DNA of 8,769 nucleotides, from contig JAKPRU010000489.1 in the NCBI GenBank assembly GCA_029557025.1, positions 1 through 8,769 of the forward strand, written 5' to 3'. This document shows positions 5,648 through 8,769 of this stretch, piece after piece. Numbering within the stretch: position 1 is the first letter of the stretch; each line of letters opens with the position of its first letter. Source of the stretch: Candidatus Omnitrophota bacterium. Lineage in GTDB: Bacteria; Hinthialibacterota; Hinthialibacteria; Hinthialibacterales; JAKPRU01. The position numbers and the translations under genes are program-made. The notes beneath the pieces are model-generated. The model was not told the origin of the DNA. It was given only the letters and a program-made list of their open reading frames with translations, and ran no database searches.

Positions 5648-6205
5648 ATGAAAACGACGCAGACCCGCCCCCCTGATTCTCCCGGCTTCACCTTGATTGA
5701 ACTGCTGATCGTTGTGGCGATTATCGGCATTCTCGCGGCCATCGCCGTGCCGAATTTCCTGAACGCCCAAGTCCGTGCAAAACTCGCTGCATACCAGTCC
5801 GACAGCCGCAACCTCGCTCAAGCCTACAATATGTACAAAATGGACAGAAACGAATGGCCGCCTCATATCGACACGGACCCGGCACAACATCGGTTTGTGA
5901 CTTCTCCGGTCGCTTACATGAGCAGTTCGGTTTACGATCCATTCCAGAAGGGATTGACAAAGGAGCAGGTCCCCGAAGTTGTCAACACGCAGAATCAGTA
6001 TCACATGGAACCCGCCGAATTGCCGTTTGGCTGGTTCGCTCCGAACAAGAATCGCTATGCCCAGTTCTATAGTGAGCTCCCGAAATGCCAGTACACGGTT
6101 CTCTCATTCGGTCCGGATCGGAAGTGGCAGGGAACCGAACTGTATGATCCGAGCAATGGCGTGAAAAGCCTGGGCGATCTGTTCTGGCCGGTGCAAGGAA
6201 AGTGA
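5648..6205 (+). CDS. Type IV pilin-like / pseudopilin protein with prepilin leader
   Basis: The protein has 185 residues from ATG 5648 (187 from ATG 5642, which has worse ribosome-site spacing). A class III prepilin signal is clear: a 13-residue leader with a single Arg ends in Gly13, cleaved before Phe14, followed by TLIELLIVVAIIGILAAIAV. Glu18 is the conserved mature +5 glutamate, and Pro35 corresponds to Pro22 of type IV pilins. The N-terminal helix should be processed by prepilin peptidase PilD/GspO and assemble into a pilus or type II pseudopilus. The globular part is not a standard major pilin. Its end (LYDPSNGVKSLGDLFW) resembles the GspG-like proteins numerous in Planctomycetes-, Hydrogenedentes- and Sumerlaeota-type genomes, whose roles are mostly unknown. 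No assembly genes are nearby, so it is probably a scattered accessory pilin. Confidence 0.9.
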   Translation: MKTTQTRPPDSPGFTLIELLIVVAIIGILAAIAVPNFLNAQVRAKLAAYQSDSRNLAQAYNMYKMDRNEWPPHIDTDPAQHRFVTSPVAYMSSSVYDPFQKGLTKEQVPEVVNTQNQYHMEPAELPFGWFAPNKNRYAQFYSELPKCQYTVLSFGPDRKWQGTELYDPSNGVKSLGDLFWPVQGK

Positions 6206-6212
6206 TTTTTTT

Positions 6213-6242
6213 CTGACAATTGCAGCAGACTGATTCTATAAT
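6213..6242 (+). promoter_or_regulatory. Sigma-70-type promoter for the exoprotein gene
   Basis: CTGACA (6213-6218, five of six with TTGACA), an 18-base spacer and a perfect TATAAT (6237-6242) lie in the short gap after the pilin gene. Transcription would start near 6249-6250, leaving about 68 bases before ATG 6318. A run of seven T's (6206-6212) sits just upstream but has no clear stem before it. This is the best housekeeping promoter in the window. Confidence 0.7.
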
Positions 6243-6317
6243 TCAATTGGGCATAATTCCGCAACATCTTGATTTCGCGGCAATATGCCGAATGTTTTGT
6301 ATTTCAAGAGCGGTGAA

Positions 6318-8534
6318 ATGAAAAGAATCTTCTCCTTTCCATGCTGCAACAGAGCGGTTTTCGGGATATTTGTGCTGCTGTATACCCAACTCGGCATGAC
6401 AAGTGTTTCCCACAGCGAAGGGATCTACTTCAAACCGATCTTCGCGGGCGGCATCACGGACAGTTTCATAGGCGAACCTCATACAAACAGCCTCAGCGTC
6501 GCCGATTTCAATGATGATGGGATACCCGATTTTGCACACTATTGGTATACGTACGGTCGATGGGCAGCAACTGGTGCAACCTTATGGTACGGCAACGGAG
6601 ATGGAACACTGAAGGTAGGCAAAGGGTGGTCCGGAATACTCTCTGAGGCGGATGCACCATTTCCCGGAGATTGGGATGAGGATGGTCGGGACGACGTGCT
6701 TATTTGGCATCGGTCTGGCGACGTGCGCCTTGAGTCCTGGATCTCAAAACAAGATGGGAGCTGGGAGAAGGTAGGACACGTACTGGTATCCCATTGCCTG
6801 TCCAGTTCCCCGGAATTCAGATCCGGGGATTTTGATGGAGATGGACATATCGATATTCTCGCCAAATGCGAATCCGGCTACCTAAACCTTCTGCTCGGAA
6901 AAGGTGACGGACAGTTTGATAAAGTGCAATTCAATATCCAAGCGGATAACGGAATCGTTGTTTTTGACTATGACGGAAACGGATGCGATGATTTACTGGT
7001 TCCCTGCGGCGAATCCGTATGGGTCTACACAGGACAAAACGACCGTTCTGCCGTATTCCAATCGCACTCTGTAATTCCCCTGCCCTTCGCACCCATATCC
7101 TCCCTTTGTACGGACATAAACATTGATGGGATCGCCGACATCCTATTTGTGTCATCGGCGGGAATCTACTCGCTGATCGGAGAAAATCCCGGAGAGTTCC
7201 AACATTCTCTCGCGGAGACACCCATCGACCTGAATCCAGAGCACGTAGTCTCGGCGGATATGGACGGCGACAATCTGACGGATCTCATTTCCTGGACAGG
7301 CGCGGTGATATCAATCTATTCCGGTGACGGAAACGGCAATTTCACAAAAGAGGCAGAAACCGTTGTCCCGTATTTCAAGGAAGTTTTTGCGGCTGCGGTT
7401 GCGGACATGAATCAAGACGGTCGTTCGGATATCCTTGTCGGTGGCAGCTATACAAATGGCAAATTCTCGCCCCAATTGATCGCGCTAATGGGGACAGAAC
7501 AGTCCCCGACCCCGACACCTACCGCCACTCCCTCTCCGACGCCGATTCTGTACCCGTCCCCCACTCCAACCTCAATCCCTTCCATTCCCGGCGCAGTTGT
7601 ATTGTCTCCTGAAATGAACCTTGCCGAGGAAATTGTGAATGCCTCCGACGGAGCTGTGTTCCTACTGGAACCGGGAGTCTATCGTATAGAAGAATGGGCT
7701 TTTCTGCGCCAAAATGAATATCGGATTCCAATAGTCCAAAAGAACTTTTCTCTGATCGGCATCGAACCATCTCAGCCGCCGGATGTATGGGCCTCTTTTG
7801 AGATAGAGAACGCAACCGTTCATTTTCAGAATCTGAATGTCCATCCTGCCCGGAAATTCATGACGGTTTTCGCTTTGCGCAATTCATCCGCGACTTTGCT
7901 TAACAACACTGTTTTCGGGACAGACTGTATCCTATACACTCCCTATGGTGGAGTTGCTACAATCGCCCTGCCGGTGATATCTATCGAGAATTGTATCGAA
8001 ACCTCAATAAACCTGATTCATAACTCCATCGGCCCAGGTGGTGCAACCTGGGATCGAAATGCTCCGAATATGTCGATTGAGAATTGCAGGGACCTGACAA
8101 TAGATCTCCTGGAGAACAACTTATTTGGAAGTCCAGGGCAAACAATTTATATAGATGGTCAGCCCAGGGAAACCACGCCTGGCGGTAATGCCGTGGAAAT
8201 CAGCGGTTGCACGGATGTTGTTCTCAACTTGCATTCCTCCTGGGTAGTGGGAGGAGGAAACACCGGTAACGGAGTCCAGGTAGACAATTCCACAGTGAAT
8301 ATCACGGGTGGCACGATCGTGGGCGGAGCGGGTTACACCAATGTAATCGGCACCGATGGAGGAATCGGATTGATCGCTCAGAATGCCTCTATTGTGAAGC
8401 TGTTGGACACAGAGGTATTCGGCGGTAAGGGTGGAGACGGCCTGGTGCCGGGAATCGATGGCGAGCCGACTTATTCGGATGCAACTTCAACCATCCTGTG
8501 GGAGACGTTTATCCCGCTGTGGTTTCGGTATTGA
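6318..8534 (+). CDS. Secreted FG-GAP/VCBS propeller plus right-handed beta-helix protein
   Basis: The protein has 738 residues from ATG 6318. That start is preferred because a GAG lies 7 bases upstream and a Sec signal begins there (MKRIFSF, then hydrophobic to about residue 33); the in-frame ATG at 6285 would add 11 residues without a ribosome site. Seven Asp-rich calcium-type motifs recur every 46-55 residues: DFNDDGIPDF (63), DWDEDGRDD (118), DFDGDGHID (171), DYDGNGCDD (217), DINIDGIAD (266), DMDGDNLTD (314) and DMNQDGRSD (363). These are FG-GAP/VCBS repeats and suggest a seven-bladed propeller. A Thr/Pro linker (about 396-422) leads to a Gly/Asn-rich domain (about 430-725) with beta-helix-like repeats such as SIENC. 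The tail ends FIPLWFRY. No catalytic residues are recognised; adhesion or carbohydrate binding is an inference. It has its own promoter. Confidence 0.88.
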   Translation: MKRIFSFPCCNRAVFGIFVLLYTQLGMTSVSHSEGIYFKPIFAGGITDSFIGEPHTNSLSVADFNDDGIPDFAHYWYTYGRWAATGATLWYGNGDGTLKVGKGWSGILSEADAPFPGDWDEDGRDDVLIWHRSGDVRLESWISKQDGSWEKVGHVLVSHCLSSSPEFRSGDFDGDGHIDILAKCESGYLNLLLGKGDGQFDKVQFNIQADNGIVVFDYDGNGCDDLLVPCGESVWVYTGQNDRSAVFQSHSVIPLPFAPISSLCTDINIDGIADILFVSSAGIYSLIGENPGEFQHSLAETPIDLNPEHVVSADMDGDNLTDLISWTGAVISIYSGDGNGNFTKEAETVVPYFKEVFAAAVADMNQDGRSDILVGGSYTNGKFSPQLIALMGTEQSPTPTPTATPSPTPILYPSPTPTSIPSIPGAVVLSPEMNLAEEIVNASDGAVFLLEPGVYRIEEWAFLRQNEYRIPIVQKNFSLIGIEPSQPPDVWASFEIENATVHFQNLNVHPARKFMTVFALRNSSATLLNNTVFGTDCILYTPYGGVATIALPVISIENCIETSINLIHNSIGPGGATWDRNAPNMSIENCRDLTIDLLENNLFGSPGQTIYIDGQPRETTPGGNAVEISGCTDVVLNLHSSWVVGGGNTGNGVQVDNSTVNITGGTIVGGAGYTNVIGTDGGIGLIAQNASIVKLLDTEVFGGKGGDGLVPGIDGEPTYSDATSTILWETFIPLWFRY

Positions 8535-8560
8535 GCTGGGCGTTCAACCCCCTCTGTGTG

Positions 8561-8579
8561 TCCCCCAATCTTTGGGGGA
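8561..8579. repeat. Hairpin TCCCCCAA-TCT-TTGGGGGA after the exoprotein gene
   Basis: A perfect 8-bp stem (8561-8568 with 8572-8579) and 3-base loop, 27 bases after the stop of the exoprotein gene. No T-run follows, so a terminator function is uncertain. The plan (TCCCCC arm, GGGGGAGA after the loop) resembles the hairpin at 4461-4488 and may belong to the same class of dispersed intergenic element. Confidence 0.65.
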
Positions 8580-8630
8580 GAGAGTTTCAGCTAATTCGCG
8601 TGTGTGAGAGACAGAAAAACTGGTTGTTCA

Positions 8631-8675
8631 ATCACGTTGCAGGGGCAATGCAGGCGTCGCCCCCTATAACGTGAT
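8631..8675. repeat. Nested palindrome between convergent genes
   Basis: The outer arms ATCACGTT (8631-8638) and AACGTGAT (8668-8675) pair perfectly over 8 bp. Inside them GGGGC (8642-8646) can pair with GCCCC (8659-8663). It lies between the ends of two convergent genes, 4 bases from the minus-strand stop, a position suiting a two-way transcription barrier or a dispersed repeat. There is no T-run on either strand. Confidence 0.6.
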
Positions 8676-8679
8676 ATGA

Positions 8680-8769
8680 CTACATCTTCCTTAACCGATC
8701 CACACACTCAATCAGACTTGCGGCGATGTACTCGTTGTCCTCTTCCGTCATGATCGGATGAAGCGAAAC
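8680..8769 (-). CDS. C-terminal fragment, probable DegT/DnrJ/EryC1/StrS aminotransferase
   Basis: Thirty minus-strand codons including TAG (8682-8680) run in from the right edge. They start VSLHPIMTEEDNEYIAAS and end CVDRLRKM. The pattern HP-x-MT-x-EDxEY-(V/I) followed by a helix is the usual last element of DegT/DnrJ/EryC1/StrS family enzymes, which are PLP-dependent sugar aminotransferases or dehydratases used in making amino sugars for surface polysaccharides and glycosides. None of the PLP-binding core is in the window, so this rests on the C-terminal pattern alone. Another fold-type I aminotransferase is possible. The gene converges on the exoprotein gene across a 145-base gap containing two palindromes. 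Confidence 0.5.
   Translation of the reverse strand, partial: VSLHPIMTEEDNEYIAASLIECVDRLRKM

Noticed and set aside
5393..6004. A 203-codon minus-strand open frame with repeated GAEACPT-like peptides.
   Set aside because: It lies antisense to the pilin and the end of the oxidoreductase, and the repeated peptides are just the palindromic DNA repeats translated. No domain is visible.
6206..6212. T7 run after the pilin stop as an intrinsic terminator.
   Set aside because: No stable GC-rich stem lies immediately upstream, so the standard hairpin plus U-tract is missing.

Overview
The window looks like a stretch of chromosome from an uncultivated, Gram-negative-type bacterium of moderate GC content. 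The grounds are a Tat-exported oxidoreductase, a type IV pilin-like protein, a sigma-54 activator with a receiver domain, a large secreted protein with a Pro/Thr linker, and many short intergenic palindromes. This mix is familiar from genomes of Planctomycetes-like, Hydrogenedentes-like and Sumerlaeota-like phyla. That placement is an impression of style, not a phylogenetic result.

Left part, minus strand (1-1738): a tightly packed metal-uptake ABC operon in the order substrate-binding protein (znuA-like, 839-1738), ATPase (znuC-like, 59-832) and permease. Only the first 22 codons of the permease are inside the window (66 to 1), and they overlap the ATPase stop by 8 bases. A His-rich loop in the binding protein favours zinc as the substrate.

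A 330-base divergent gap (1739-2068) holds three small palindromes and a weak sigma-54-like site. On its right, on the plus strand, lie an orphan NtrC-type response regulator (2069-3532) and a Tat-signal aldo/keto reductase (GTG start at 3529) that overlaps it by 4 bases. These two are almost certainly co-translated. After a 75-base gap with a 12-bp perfect hairpin comes a cytoplasmic Gfo/Idh/MocA oxidoreductase (4507-5535).

Three near-tandem copies of a palindromic repeat (5536-5627) separate that gene from a lone type IV pilin-like protein (5648-6205). A near-consensus sigma-70 promoter (6213-6242) then drives a separate large gene (6318-8534). Its product is a secreted protein with seven FG-GAP/VCBS-type calcium motifs (probably a seven-bladed propeller), a Thr/Pro linker and a right-handed beta-helix. 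The last 235 bases hold two further palindromes and, on the minus strand, the final 29 codons of what looks like a DegT/DnrJ-type aminotransferase.

The genes are a patchwork rather than one pathway: metal uptake, one regulator-oxidoreductase pair, a second oxidoreductase, and two surface or secreted proteins. I found no complete new defence, mobile or biosynthetic system. The points most worth following are the palindromic repeat family with compensatory stem changes, the regulator coupled to an exported reductase, and the propeller plus beta-helix exoprotein with an unusual aromatic C-terminal tail.
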